Both the position numbers and the translations under genes were made by a program. This document shows positions 41,000 through 53,364 of a DNA stretch of 64,000 nt, piece after piece. Below the pieces are notes generated by a model. It was given only the letters and a program-made list of their open reading frames with translations, searched no databases and was not told the DNA's origin. This DNA is from Diphasiastrum complanatum (lineage: Eukaryota; Streptophyta; Lycopodiopsida; Lycopodiales; Lycopodiaceae): NCBI GenBank assembly GCA_029204225.1, contig CM055093.1, positions 2,770,887 through 2,834,886 of the forward strand. The letters are read 5' to 3'. The first letter of the stretch is position 1. Each line of letters opens with the position of its first letter.

Positions 41000-41560
41000 G
41001 TGCTAAAATATTTACAAGCCACAAGGACCAGTGCATCTGCTACAACAAAGCCAATGCATAAAACAGTCATGTTCTACATGGCTACACAGATGCAGTTTGG
41101 ACATAAATATAAGAAAATTCACAACAAGTTATGTATTTCTACTCAACAATGGTCAAATCTCGTTGAGAAAGCAAACTTTGATAGCCTTATCTTCTATGGA
41201 AACAGAACATATTTCTACAACACATGTAGTAAAAGAAGACAATTGGCTTAGCTAAATACTTTATAATTTCAGACTAGCTCAAAATAGTCCAACTCAATTG
41301 TTTTGTGACAATTAAAATCCTATTGCATTGTCACTAAGTCTCTAGTTTCATTCCAAGAGTAAACATATTGAGATAAAATCTTAGTATGTTAGAGAGAAAG
41401 TTCTAATAATGGAAATACAGAGGATGCTTTGACATTACTTTCTTATTTCGACTCTGATTGGGATGGAAATGTGGACGCAAGAAAATCCACATCTAGCTAT
41501 CTTTGCTTTCTAGCAGGAGGACCCATTTCATGGAATAGTCGAAAGTAGAAATGCATTTCT
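41000..41560 (+). pseudogene. Two copia RNase H fragments, plus strand
   Basis: 41000-41255 encodes, with a frame switch, KYLQATRTSA, then YVFLLNNGQIS and TLIALSSMETEHISTT, the RNase H region of one copia lineage. About 41447-41547 encodes DSDWDGNVDARKSTSSYLCF and GGPISWNSRK, the same domain from a different lineage. The repeated domain order shows that two decayed elements are joined here. Confidence 0.75.
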
Positions 41561-41564
41561 TTGT

Positions 41565-41660
41565 GTTGTAAATTGAGAGGACAGTTAGCGGAAGCTTGAG
41601 CGTGGTCGTGTAGGGACGGAAACGCAACAGTTAGCAACAAAAATATTCAAGATGAATCTA
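41565..41660 (-). repeat. copia LTR fragment
   Basis: About 90 bp (AGAGGACAGTTAGCGGAAGC and onward) match 57149-57239, the start of the LTR next to the gag at 56.3-57.1 kb, in the same orientation. Confidence 0.65.
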
Positions 41661-41666
41661 AATCTG

Positions 41667-43097
41667 TCATCTTAAATTGCTTGCATAAGTTGGCTTTGAT
41701 AGAACGAGTGAGGTTCTCATCATTGCCCGTGATAATGATATCATCAACATAAGTACAATCAAGGCAATGTTGTCTTCGTTTATAAGAACATATAGCTTTG
41801 AATCTGAATTCGTTCTTACAAACCCGTGAGAAAGAAAGTGATTGTCAATGCGTCCATACCATGCGCATGGCACTTGCTTAAGGCCATAAAGTGCTTTGTG
41901 TAGCTTGCATACCTTATGTTCTTGTCCTTTTGCCATGAAGCCCTGCGGTTGGACCATGTAAACTTCTTCCTCTAAGTCACCATTCAAAAATGCGGACTTC
42001 ACATCCATTTGATGGATCTTCCACCCAAAATGAGATGCTAAGGCAATGATAAGGCGTAGCGTAGTCCACTTAGCCACTGGAGCAAATGTCTCTTCATAGT
42101 CAATTCCTTTAGTTTGCTCATAGCCCTTTACTACTAGGCATGCCTTATGCTTTGCTATCATGCCATCCGCCCATTTGTTGTCAATGGGTTTCTTTCCAAG
42201 TGGTAGATCAACCAACTCCCATGCCAATGCCGATGAGAAGACACTTGTCTCGTCATCTTCCCCATCATCTTCGGCAACGTTGCCTTGTTGTTTTACCTTT
42301 CCCGCCTTTATGTCCGCTTTCTTCTTGTAACACTCGCATGCCCAATGACCCGGTTTGTGGCAATAGTAACATTTGTCTTTCTTCTTCTTTTTTTGCCTTC
42401 GATGATGACTCTCCCTCGTCATCATCATCCTTGGATTTCTTGGGAATCCTTTTCCATCCTTTCTGCTTGCCTTTACCAAGCAAAGCTTGATCCTCCAGTG
42501 GGGTTTGCCTTGACTTCACCACTTCGCGGTGCTGCTCTTCCTGCAACATGATTCTGTGGAAGTCTTCAAAAGTAGGCAATCTCTCCCTCGAAGCGATGCC
42601 GCTCACAAACATCTGTAGTCCTTCCGAAACACCGCTCATAGTGGTATGTACCAATTCAACGTCCCTAATTGCTTCTCCAATTGCCACAAGTTGATCCTTA
42701 GCTCCTTCATCCTGAAGAAGAAAGATCCCACCGATTCGCTTTCTTCCATCCTGACTGCGTTCAATCTCGACTTCAAGAACATTGCTCAACTGGATTGCAA
42801 GTTTGAAATTGCATTCTAAGAGCTTCCCAAGCTCCCCTAGCTGTCGTGGCATCACTTATATGGGTGATCACATGGTCTTTCACTGAAGATTGATCAAGAA
42901 CAATGTTCTCTGCGCCTTTTTATCAAAGGCCCTCATGTCACTTGAAGTGATATTTGGTCGGACTTCAATACTGCTACGATCTCCCATAACTCTTTCTCCA
43001 TCAAAATGCTCTTCATTTTGAATTTTCAGATGTTGTAGTTAGAAGCCCCATCAAGTTTGCTTGCATTGCCCAAAATTGCCTCATTGATGTTCGCCAT
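41667..43097 (-). pseudogene. copia gag fused to RT by internal deletion
   Basis: Minus strand. Gag begins MANINEAILGNASKLDGASN at 43097 and runs with frameshifts through LPTFEDFHRIMLQEEQHREV. A further frame change occurs in a lysine-rich A/G run near 42385. Then comes an intact zinc knuckle CYYCHKPGHWACEC (about 42365-42324). About 40 residues later the text is already RT: WELVDLPLGKKPI, then GIDYEETFAPVAKW, then MDVKSAFLNGDLEEEVYMVQ, ending short of YVDD in a frameshift. Protease, integrase and the RT end are missing. Confidence 0.88.
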
Positions 43098-43735
43098 TTC
43101 CAAACTGCTTGAAACTTCACCTGTAGGCTAAAAAGTGTATGCCGAAGCCAACCGTGATGTCAAAAATAAAAAATAATGACCTGAAATCTTTTGCTTACCA
43201 GGCCACTCGCCGCTCTTTCGCCAAATTGGAAGCCAAACTAGCGTCGCTTTCCGAAATGCTTCTCGTCACCAACACCCACCTACATGCCCAGTGGAATGGT
43301 GAAATCACTTCTGGCGTGCTCCGAACACTTTCTTCATGACAATCACTCTATTTTGGCATATCGTACTTGCAGGTACAGTCAGGGTGCCCTTCGTTTGGAT
43401 GCTATAACCTTTTGTTTGGCCAAATTAGGCTTAAGGAGGTGAAAATAAGGGCACTTTGAGTTTTTGAACTGTTTCTTCAGTGTGAAGAAACTTCACCCTT
43501 CAAAAACTTGGGACCCAACATTTATTTTAGTTTGAAATTTTTTAATGAAGTTGCAATGCACTTTGCACTTCAAACCCCTTCTTATGAAGTTCAAGTTGGA
43601 ATCCGACAGATCCAATGGTTATCTAAGATCAGACTACCTAGATCACTTCTTGGCTAGTCGACTTCAACCGTAGATCACAACCGCTCTGGATCCAACGATC
43701 ACAATCATCTAGGCGCATCAAGTTTTCTTCAACAG
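42970..43735 (-). repeat. 760-bp direct repeat A (copia gag start and leader)
   Basis: Matches 54578-55331 in the same orientation with a few percent divergence. On the minus strand it covers the gag start and part of the leader of a copia element. Its right edge at about 43735 abuts the truncated gag of the gypsy element. Confidence 0.9.
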
Positions 43736-43739
43736 GATA

Positions 43740-44331
43740 TACACCGGTTAGTTTTCCTATGAGATTTTTAACCTTTCGTGTATATTTGCGAAGGGATTCT
43801 TTACTCTTCTTATGAACATTGTTCAGACGTCCGAGAATTCTTGATTTGTAACCAATTTCTCTGAACTGGTTCAGAAACGTATCTTTCAGTAGGTACTAGC
43901 TTCCTACACGGTCTGGTTCAACTTGACTGTACCAGATGCGCGCCTGCATTCTTAGCAGACCAGGGAAGATTCGTAGTTTGTCTACGCCAGTACCTTCGTT
44001 GTTCGCATTAGCGATTGACTCGAATTGTGAGACATAGCTATCTGCATCGTCAGAAGAAGTCCCTTTAAAATAATCGTATTTAATTTTTGATATAGAAGTG
44101 AAACATGCAGTAGGGCCCTCCATACCGAAGCTAATTAGGAGTTTAAGTAACTGAGCAGTGATTTCGTCTAGATTTCTTCGACTAGTATTCTCACTTTGTC
44201 TTCGTAAAAATTCCTCTCTAAGCTTACGGTATCATTCTAATCTGGATTCTCTATCTGACATACACTAGAGATGGAAATGGATTTGTCAGATTTCTTATAA
44301 CTTTCCTAAACTATCCCCGACAACGGCACCA
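43740..44331 (-). pseudogene. gypsy gag 5' fragment with primer site
   Basis: Minus strand. 44331-44314 is an Asp-type primer site (see the site at 53342-53359). After a short leader the gag starts MEGPTACFTSISKIKYDYFK at 44123 and continues past a stop (YLLKDTFLNQFREIGYKSRI and beyond). It is cut off at about 43740, exactly where repeat A begins. This capsid region is missing from the longer element copy to the right. Confidence 0.8.
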
Positions 44332-44336
44332 AAAAT

Positions 44337-45603
44337 TGGTATATGTCGTACTATACCAACATGGTTAATATAGATTTTATAGTAAATAATGTCGTTCCCA
44401 CAGAGGACAACGTTAGAAAGTTATGTATTTGGTACAATTATGGCAACTGGTTTTGAGTGTTATTCTGGTTGTCAACAGACATTAAGAAGTAACCAGTATT
44501 ACTTATGGTTTGGGAAATGTAATGTTAATAATTTCATAACAACAATCTAGCCTCTATCAAATCGAATGAAACGCGTTCTACATATGAGATGTTATCAGAG
44601 TAGTACAGCAGTACTACACTCTGGTCGATTAAGGTGTCAACAAGAGTCCATAGTTGTTCGATGTATTTGCGACTGTGCAGACAATTAATTAATCGCGTTC
44701 GCGAACTATTCATTTCTAGACAGAAGTCCTCAACAACTAAAGTCCAAATTAATGGTTAAAGAACACGAATGGTTTTAGAACACGTTAGAAACTTATGTCA
44801 ATGCCAATCAGAAAAACATATCAAAGACTCAATTCTTCAGACATGGACTGTCATCTCATATGTATACATATAGTTTTATTCAATGATTGTGCTAGACTGT
44901 ACCAAAGATAGTCGTTATTCAAGTGCCAAAAAAAAAGTATTCGCGACAGACGAATAAGATGGTTTTAAGACAGTTCTTTAGAGCACGCTTTACGGATACA
45001 CAGCAAACGATTGTAATGCACTAGAGCATATGTCTGATCAGAGAGTAATTCATGTAATGCGTTAGAGATTGTTAGCAGACTCAAGATCACTCACACTCAG
45101 CAGTGCGGAGAACAGAGAGAAGAGAGAATAACTCACAGAACTCTATTCACTTCTTCAATCTCTTACATCTGCATAAACTCTTCTCTCTCGATGATCGAGA
45201 CTGAAGTGTGAGATCAATATATGTTCTATGGAACGAACAAACACACCTCTAAAACAACAGGTGTGTCGCTCCCGCGAAAGGGTCTAGTTAACAATTAGAG
45301 TGAAAATACGTCAATTATACCATGAAAGGTATACTTAACTACGAGTTAAAATTACTCTAGCTTAACATGTCTTTTTGTATCTAATCGTTTCGTGTGGACG
45401 ACCTAGTAAAGGTTATCCAAGGTAATGTCTTCCTCATTAAAGGTCTTGCCCTTAATTACAAGGCAAGTACTTAGGAGATATATTCCCGAAAAATGACTTT
45501 AGGCCTCTTCATGATTTATACTTAACCAGCTCATATCTTCATTTTTGAGTATATCATGCCATATTTATGTTGATATTCAATTTTTAACAATAAGGTGGCA
45601 TCA
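44337..45603 (-). repeat. 3' LTR of the gypsy element
   Basis: Pairs with 53365-54574. In the element's direction it starts TGATGCCACC at 45603 and ends CCA near 44337. Confidence 0.85.
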
Positions 45604-45605
45604 CA

Positions 45606-48446
45606 TATCCCCTTTCTCAAATGTGAAACGTCCTCGTGAACATAACATCTTCTTTTTGAGGATTATTCACGAAACATTCTGTTCTTCAGATTTTCGTTAA
45701 GTCGAAAAGATATTTCTTCGTCAATTTCGTCCTTTAGATATATCTTTGTCTTAGAGAATATGTGTCTTGCTGTTTCTTTAATTGAATAGGGTGTTTTGAG
45801 TTGATCTTTGAAGTGTTGATGAAAACTGGAATCAACCTTCAAAACATCTTTAAACTTCAAAAATTTAGCATCCTATAGAAACATCAGCACAACAAAGACA
45901 TGAATGAATGTTTTATGAATGATTCAATTCTTCATATAATTTCTAAACAAACTCCAAGTTTTGCTGAGCATCGATCAATAGCAAGTCTTCTTTGGATTTT
46001 GTGTAGCGGCCAACTGGTAAGTTGCCGAATTCTTCTAACTTAACTGGGAGCAATGTTCCATCGAACAGCTCCTGAGTCAACTTGGTATCTTCGTCTGAAT
46101 CACTACGAAGAGTGACTTATTTACAGTAACGAGCTGAAAATCTAATAAAAGAGCTTTTAACATAAAGATTTTGAACAAAAAATAATGTCTTTGCCGCGAA
46201 AGTACCAAACTACCAAAATGAATATGTACAGAACTGCTTGTAGCGAAATGACTTCCTTCTGTCTTGCAGATTGTGTCGAATTTCCGCAAAATAATGTGCA
46301 AGATTTCGCTCCCAATCCACATAAAGGCTAAATAACTCTGGATAAGCCATATTTACATTGATCAGCAGCCCAACATCATCGAATTCGCCTAAATCTGCAA
46401 TAGCTTGAGGTTTGTATAGTTGAAACTGCGACTTTCGATTCCAAAAATGTCACTTATTATCTTCGGTCCGCAAAAATTGAAACTCTTTAATTTGCATATA
46501 TTCTAGAGCATACATAGCCAACGAGCCTATGTACAACTCTGCTGATCCGAAAGGCGCGACCTGAAACTTACCCTGGATTATGCCCCAATAGAGACATCCT
46601 TTTTGCTCGATAGAGAGCTGGGTCCATAACCAGAGAAAGTCGTCCTTCTCACAAGGTCGCTTCCAATCGTCAAAGGCGATGCCTACTGCGCCTGGTAGCA
46701 TCATGTATTCCACACACCATTGTAATTCAATATTAAATGCATGTGGACACCATTTCCAGAAGCGTTCACCAAATACACAGAATCTGTCAGCACATACCTT
46801 CGACTGATTTTGTTGTGTTCGCTTTGGCTGTGTGGATGCAGTTGCCAAGTCTTGAGTTTGCAACTCAGCAGCCAACTTCTGATCGTCCAATTGCTGCTTG
46901 AGATCTGACAGCTCCTATTCGAGCTTGTCAATCTTCGCGACTGCCTCCAAGAATTCAGTATGATCTGAGGCTCCAGAATAGGATGGCACAACTTGAATTT
47001 GCTATGAGAGGTCATCAATGTGAAGCAGGGCCTATAGATATTCGTCGTGTGAATCGGGCCCGCTGCAAGATGGGGTGGCTTCACTTGAGAGCTCCTTCGG
47101 CTCAGCCAACTCTTCATCGACAAGTGCCTTCACATCCTCGAGCGGTTGTAAGAACTCGACTTGAAAATTTTTGAGCATCTGGTCTTGGAGCTGGTTCAGC
47201 TTCCTGAGGTCGACTGTGACTGACCCTGCATCAGTGCTCACAAAAAGAGCAGCTTCTGTCTTTATTCGCGTCATTCGCTCCTCCTGCAAATATTTCTGGA
47301 GGGCGACATTATGTTGATTCGCAGCCAAGAGTTGTTGTTTCAAAGAATCATTTTGAGTCTGAAAATTATCAGACTTGGCCTGAATCATCTTATTTGTCTA
47401 CTTCAAATAATCAGCTTCCTTTATTAGAGTCTGAAGCTGTGTTTTGAGAGAACGATTTTGTTCGATCAGCTTCGTGTTGTCTGATTTGAGCAAATCGATC
47501 TTCTCATAGGACTCCTTGAGAGAGTCTAGAGATTTCCTCTCTGAGTTGATAAGCTCCATGGTGAGTTGTCGGTGGTTCTTATCCAACTCGTATACTTCAG
47601 CCACTAGATTCTTGGCTTTTTCTGTCATGGATCGAAACCACTGGGGCTGGTTGTCTGGTTCGTCTTCATCTTCAATAGGAGCCCCAGTATCGCCTTCTGC
47701 AATTGTTCGTCCTTTGTCTGATGTGTCGGACTAGGTTGCATCATCATTAGTTGTGGATGCACTCTGCTGCTTCTGAGATGTGGAAGCAGATGCGAGCTTT
47801 GAAGAATCAACAACATCCTTCCCGTCAGCATTGTTTTCTCTTGCTTGGTCAAAATGTCAAAATTGGCACACAGTCGAGAAACATGTGCTCCAACGCCAAA
47901 AAACTTTTGATGCTTAATCCATCGCAAAAAAAGCCCTGTAGGTAATAACGTCGAAGCAAACTGGATTACCGGCGAGTGCGTCCAATATGTAACCAAAATT
48001 TTGAACTGAAATTGTGGCATTCGCATCCACCAAAAATATTGCTTGGTTCGCGTATTTACAGAATAGTTTAAATGTTGTGTCGCGGATCATTGAAATTTTG
48101 TACCCCTTCGTGGGTAAGAAACAGTTGTTCAAAAAGTGGGCTGCTTCATCCACTGAGTCTTTGTTCGTTGAAACTATGTTCCCATCCAATGGAGTCCGAG
48201 GGCTGTGCAGAACAAGTCTTCAATAATAGTGAACAATTGGTCTCGCACATGACCTTTGAAGTCCACCTCAGAAATTGAGTGGATGGAGTTCTCAAATTCC
48301 ATGCTAACGTCAGAGAGAATGATGGAGGGGTCCACTTTCAGATTACCCAACTTGCATCGATCCAAATAAGACTGGATGGATACCAGGCGGATTCCTGCGC
48401 GTGCTTTCCAGATGATGGTAGAGCTAGAGCTTGATCCGGAAGCCAT
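45606..48446 (-). pseudogene. Extra ORF region of the gypsy element, coiled-coil protein
   Basis: Between integrase and the 3' LTR the minus strand carries a nearly continuous reading text broken by several stops and frameshifts (segments 48446-48174, 48189-47914, about 47910-47398, 47388-47032, 46890-46450, 46440-45663). It starts MASGSSSSSTIIWKARAGIR. A globular part follows (EAAHFLNNCFLPTKGYKIS, GYILDALAGNPVCFD). Then come an acidic S/T-rich linker and a long heptad-rich coiled coil (NSERKSLDSLKESYEKIDLL and onward; QNRSLKTQLQTLIKEADYL). The last part is tryptophan-rich (FGERFWKWCPHAFNIELQWC, DFLWLWTQLS). Total is about 900 codons. I recognise no known domain and no membrane segment typical of env-like ORFs. 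The position matches where some plant gypsy lineages carry an additional gene. Confidence 0.7.
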
Positions 48447-48449
48447 TGG

Positions 48450-49250
48450 TCAAATGTTTGACGATAGCTCCGTAGATCGCAATAGTTCGTAAAAGAGTGT
48501 GTTGATCAAAGAGAATGAGCGTAGGAAAACATAAACTTGCAGGCCGAAAGTGTACGGAAGAAAATGGAAAATAACTCGGATATGCAGTAGCGGTGTGGAA
48601 GGGATGATGACGTGGCATGGTGAGATGACATCTGTCACTTCCATTTATGGAGGACCTGCATGGTTCAATGTTTGAGATTATAATTTGACAGATCGATCTT
48701 TAATAACGAAAGACCGTTTGTGAAAAGAACAAAAAATTAATAATAAAGAAAAACAATATTTGTTTTGATATGTGAGCGTACACACATGTGAAAAATGATG
48801 ATCACGTGGCCATCATCTTTAATGGAGGAATACAAAAAGTAGGTCGAGAGATTCTCGAGAGATTCTCGAAAATATGCTAGAAATATTTTAGAAAGTTTTG
48901 CGAAGCTTTCTCGCAAAATCCTAAAAAAAAAATGATATAGAAACTCACGAAAATTTCTCGAAAATTTTAGCAACATACTAGAAAATTTTTCGAAAAATTG
49001 GAGAAAATGCTAGAAAAGATTCTAGTAAAATTTCCCAAAACTATTTACAAAAATTTGATTAATAAATTTAGTTTCGCCAAAAATTCTCTAAAATACTTTA
49101 AAAATTATATTGAAAGACTGAGATAAGTCAAGACTAGAAAAGTTGCAAAAAATATCAGAAAAATACTAGAAAATAATAAGAATAAATAAAAAAAAAATTC
49201 TAGTCAAAGGTTTCTTCAGTCAGGACCCATTAATACGTGTAGGTAACAGT
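48450..49250. other. Low-complexity spacer within the gypsy element
   Basis: Between integrase and the extra ORF, 48840-49170 consists of many variations on CTAGAAAATTTT and TTCTCGAGA-like words, including the local palindrome GAGATTCTCGAGAGATTCTC. No coding text is seen. Confidence 0.6.
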
Positions 49251-51039
49251 TCACCTTCAAGTGATTGAAGTTGTACAGAACCATTTTCAAACACCTCATG
49301 ACTTTATACGGTCCAAGCCATCTCATATGGAGTTTTCCAGGGAACTTTTGATGTCGATTGTCGTATATCAATGCAAAGTCATCAGCTTTAAGATCACATT
49401 TCTTAATACGACTGTCATACTTCTTCTTGTTCTTGGACTTCCTTCATTAATTTTTGTGATTTCTCACGAGCTTCAGCTAGTTCTTCAATATTCATCAACC
49501 TTTTGTTTATACATTCTGCATCTGTTCGTTGAGCTTGAATACGAAAAGTTTTCACCTCAAATTCAATTGGCAAAATAGGATGCATACCATACGTAAGGAA
49601 ATATGGTGTCTGCTTCGTCGTGATTTTCTCTATGTTGCGATAAGCCCAGAGAACTGATGGTAGTTTCTGATCCCAATCTATTGCATGTGCAATAGTAATT
49701 TTGTTCAGGATCTTACATAAAATTCCATTAGCTCTTTCTGTCAACCCATTTGCTTTTGGATCATACATTGTAGTTTTTCTGTGTTTGATCATAAAATAGG
49801 TTGTCAGCAACCGTATCGTGTCATTTAGAAAATGTGTACCTCGGTCACTTACTAGTTCAAGTGGACAACCATATCTTGTGATTATACTTTTGAATAAGAA
49901 CGTCGCGATAGTTTTCACATCGTTTCGTTTCGTCGCCTCTGCTTCAACGTTCTTTGTAGCATAATCCGTTGCAACTAGAATATAACGACATTTCGTATGT
50001 CGAGTCACATGTTTGATTGGACCGACAAAGTCAATCCCCCACTTTTCAAATGGTGCAAGAGGCATGATTGGTGTCAGCGGCCAATTCATTGCTTTTGTAG
50101 GCTTACCAGATCTCTAGCATGGATCGCACAAACGAATAAAATTTGATACATCCTTGAACATTGTTGGCCACCAATACTTGGCAGTCAATATCTTATTAAC
50201 AATGTTTTTCAAAGCAAAATGTCCACCATCATCTTCTGAGTGTAAGGCTTTAACGACCTTTTTAATGTCTTCAGTTTTGAGACATCTTCGAAGCTGATGA
50301 TCTGCACCAAGCTTGTACAAGATATTGTTAATAATCGTATAAGGTGCTACCTTATATTGAAAAACTGTCTTTTGCTCCAAATCGTAACCATCCGGATATA
50401 TTTGATCTTTGAGATAAATAATAATATTAGAAGATAGCGAATTTGTAGATGAAATCTCGAATAAATGTTCGTCTGGAAAATCATCATTAATAGGTTCTTC
50501 AATTTTTCCCGTGCTGAGTCGTGAAAGATAATCAACATTTGTATGATATTTTCCTTGACGAAGCTCTACTTGATAAGTGAATTCCTGCATAAGTAGAACT
50601 CATCGAGCAATTTGTCCTGATAGATCTAGTTTATTTACAAGATACTTAAGAGCATAGTCATCAACATAAAAAATAAATGCATATCCCAGCAAATAATGTC
50701 GAAATTTCTTAACAATGAAAATCATTCCAAGAGCTTCCCTTTCTGTAGCCGAATATTTTTTTATGAGGCACTGAGCTGTCGACTCGCATAGTAGATGGAA
50801 TGGTCTTTCTTCTGGTCGTCCTTCTGGCTTACACAGACGCCAATAGCAAATGCGGAAACATCCACATAACTATGAAATAAAATAGCCCAGTTGGGTGGTC
50901 TCAGAATAGGAGCATTTATCAACCTTTGCTTAAGTTCTTCGAATGCTTTCTGCTATTCATTCGTCCACAAGTATTCCACTTGTTTCTTCAGTAGATGTGT
51001 AAGAGAGGCAGCAATAGAAGCATGATTTTGAATAAATCT
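49200..51039 (-). pseudogene. gypsy RNase H and integrase
   Basis: Minus strand. The RNase H region (50.6-51.0 kb) has stops. From 50590 the integrase zinc-binding region follows (H in EDDGGHFALKN, then LCDPC). The catalytic core at 50089-49415 has WGIDFVGP (first Asp), LVSDRGTHF (second Asp) and GLTERANG (Glu), so the D,D,E residues are all present. A C-terminal segment continues in another frame to about 49230 (KLHMRWLGPYKV). No chromodomain was seen. Confidence 0.88.
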
Positions 51040-52419
51040 CTAGTAATAGCCGACATGTCCTAAGAAAGCTCCTAGTTCACATAAATTGGTTGGTATATGG
51101 AGATTCTTTATAAGCTCGACTTTATCTTTGTTGACTTCTATTCCTCTGTTAGATATTTTGTGTCCAAGTATTATCCCTTCTTTCATACCGAAAGAACATT
51201 TCTCTGGATGAAGAGATAAACAAGTATCTCGACACTGTTGCAATGTTAGTTTCAGCTTTTGTAGATGTTTCTTTATATCACTATATACACAGAAATCATC
51301 AATAAATATTTCGAGAAAAGTTCTTAGGAAGGCAACGAAAATTAACATCATGATTCGTTGAAAAGTCGTTGGGGTGTTAAAAAGACCAAAGGGCATTTTG
51401 TTGTAGGCATAAGTGCCCCAATCCGTAGTGAATGTGGTCTTTGAACGATCCTCCTTCCGCACTCCAACCTGATTATAAACAGAAAAACCATCACAGAAAC
51501 TGTAACGCTCCTGACCAGCAACCTGATCTAAGATGGAATCAGTGAAGGGCAGAGGATGATGATCCTTCCTTGTGACAGCATTGAGTTTGCAAAAATCCTG
51601 GCATATTCGTATTTTGCCAGTCTTCTTCTTTGGGACGACAACAATGGGTGAAACTCATTCACTGCTTAAGATGAAATAGATTATACCTGCCTTAAGGTGT
51701 TTGTTGAATTCGTCCTTAACCATGAGAGAGTATTTAGGATTGAGACAATATTGTCTTTGTCGAACAGGTACAACATCTTCCTTAAGATCAATACGGTGCT
51801 CTCCGAATTCTGTAGGTATACCCTTCAAATCGTTGAGCGACCAGGAAAAAACATCTTGATACTCCTTCAATAGTTCAATGAATTCCGCTAACTCCGATTC
51901 TCCAAGTGACTTTGAAACATGCACAAATCTGCCAGGTGCAAGTTCAATTAGTTCAGTAGAATCTGGTAATATGATGCCTTCTGTCATATTGGCCTTGGTA
52001 TGGCCATGAATTTCGTGCATGGTTGACTCCATAGATGTATTTTTGTTGTGAGTCTGGTTCTTGTTACCAAATTCATGTTCAGATTTGTCACTCGAATTAT
52101 CAGACTCTTTCGAGTTTGTGTCTGCAACATTAATTTCTTCATACAAAACATCTGCTTTAGTGTTGCAGGCATCGAAGAATTCTTCTTCGTCAGCATTCTC
52201 ATAACATTCAAAATATTGAACTTCAATGTCAGATGCGTTAGAAAAAACATTTAAGGCATAAGAAAATTTCTCTGATGTAAAACCGGTGTCAGACAAAGGC
52301 GTTTCACCTTCATATTTGTCCCGACTCCAAGTGATTATTTGTTCTGTTGGCTTACCACAATTATTGCTCTCACCAGTCTGAAATCTTAGCTCTCTGGATT
52401 TCCAATGAACTAAAGCCAA
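51040..52419 (-). pseudogene. gypsy reverse transcriptase
   Basis: 52419-51655 holds the acidic protease-RT linker and the RT start (EFGEHRIDLKEDVVPVRQRQ, VKDEFNKHLKAGII). An in-frame stop at 51655 interrupts just before PIVVVPKKK. 51640-51040 continues with ICQDFCKLNAVTRKDHHPLP, MPFGLFNTPTTFQ and the catalytic FIDDFCVYS, and has one more stop near 51039. Only a few lesions separate this from an open frame. Confidence 0.88.
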
Positions 52420-53205
52420 GGTCGTCTAATTGGCACAAAATAGGATGACAAACCGAGTGGTTTGATAACTATGAAATTCATTGTGAATGGCTTGGCTTGA
52501 ATGTAGACAGTGACATCTTTCAGTTCTCCAACAGGTTTTTGACATATCAAATCAGCTAACTTGATGTTTCGTTGTGTCGGTTGAATGTCAGTCACCCCCA
52601 AAGCATGAGCTGTATCTTCTGTTATTATGTTCATGTTGGAACCAGAGTCAATTGGCACTTTTTCTATCAGGCATCCCACAATGGTAATATCAATTTCAGG
52701 TGCACCAAGATCACCTAAATCAATAGACAGAACACCGACATCTGGCAAAGAAACTTGGCTCTGTCCTGCTGGGCTGATGCTGTAGTACCCTGAACATAGT
52801 TAGTAGTCGCATCATTTTGAAAAATAAAAAGTACCTCCTGGGCAGGATCTTCAATGTATTTGACATTCACAGTGGTGTAGTCTTCCTTGGTGTGTCCTGA
52901 AGTTCCACATTTCGTACACCACATTCGTGAGTTGGAAGAAGACGCTTTCGGTCTTTTATCTGCAACTTCAGAGATCTGCACTTTCAAGTCATTAAACTTT
53001 TTATTAAGGTTAGCCATATTACTCTTCCAAAGCTTTTCAACTTTAGAAGTTGACGACTTATCCTCGACAATTTTTGTGTCGTCCTTTCGTTTAGTTTGTC
53101 ATTTATTCTTTCTCTCTCCTTTGTCAGCTTCTGATTCTGATGAATCATTGCTTTCAAATTCTGAGCTTGAAGAACTAGTACTTGAATCAGAATCAGAATC
53201 ATCAT
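52410..53205 (-). pseudogene. gypsy gag end and protease
   Basis: Minus strand. 53205-52900 encodes a Ser/Asp-rich stretch and a zinc knuckle CTKCGTSGHTKEDY whose last Cys is replaced by Tyr. 52748-52410 encodes protease with the active-site motif PIDSGSNMNI and a downstream GRPW-like end (RRPWL). The capsid part of gag is missing: only about 300 bp separate the primer site from the zinc-knuckle region. Confidence 0.82.
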
Positions 53206-53341
53206 CGTTGACGCTAGAATCAGTCTTCGACTTTCGAGATTTCTTAGTTGATCGTCACTTTTGTGCTAGCTGGATTCCCTATCTGACATACACTAGAGAT
53301 GGAGATGGATTTGTTAGATTTCTTATAACTTTCCTGAACTA

Positions 53342-53359
53342 TCCCCGACAACGACGCCA
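53342..53359 (-). other. Primer binding site, tRNA-Asp type
   Basis: On the minus strand TGGCGTCGTTGTCGGGGA, complementary to the 3' end of plant tRNA-Asp apart from two mismatches. It lies five bases from the 5' LTR. Confidence 0.75.
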
Positions 53360-53364
53360 AAAAT

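Noticed and set aside
42340-42400. Possible programmed frameshift between copia gag frames
   Set aside because: The frame change lies in a lysine-rich A/G run of an element with other frameshifts and a large deletion, so a random indel is more likely.
53342-53359. tRNA gene
   Set aside because: Only the 3' terminal complement of tRNA-Asp is present; it is a primer binding site. The initiator-Met matches at 15.4, 29.6, 56.0 and 57.1 kb are the same type of site.
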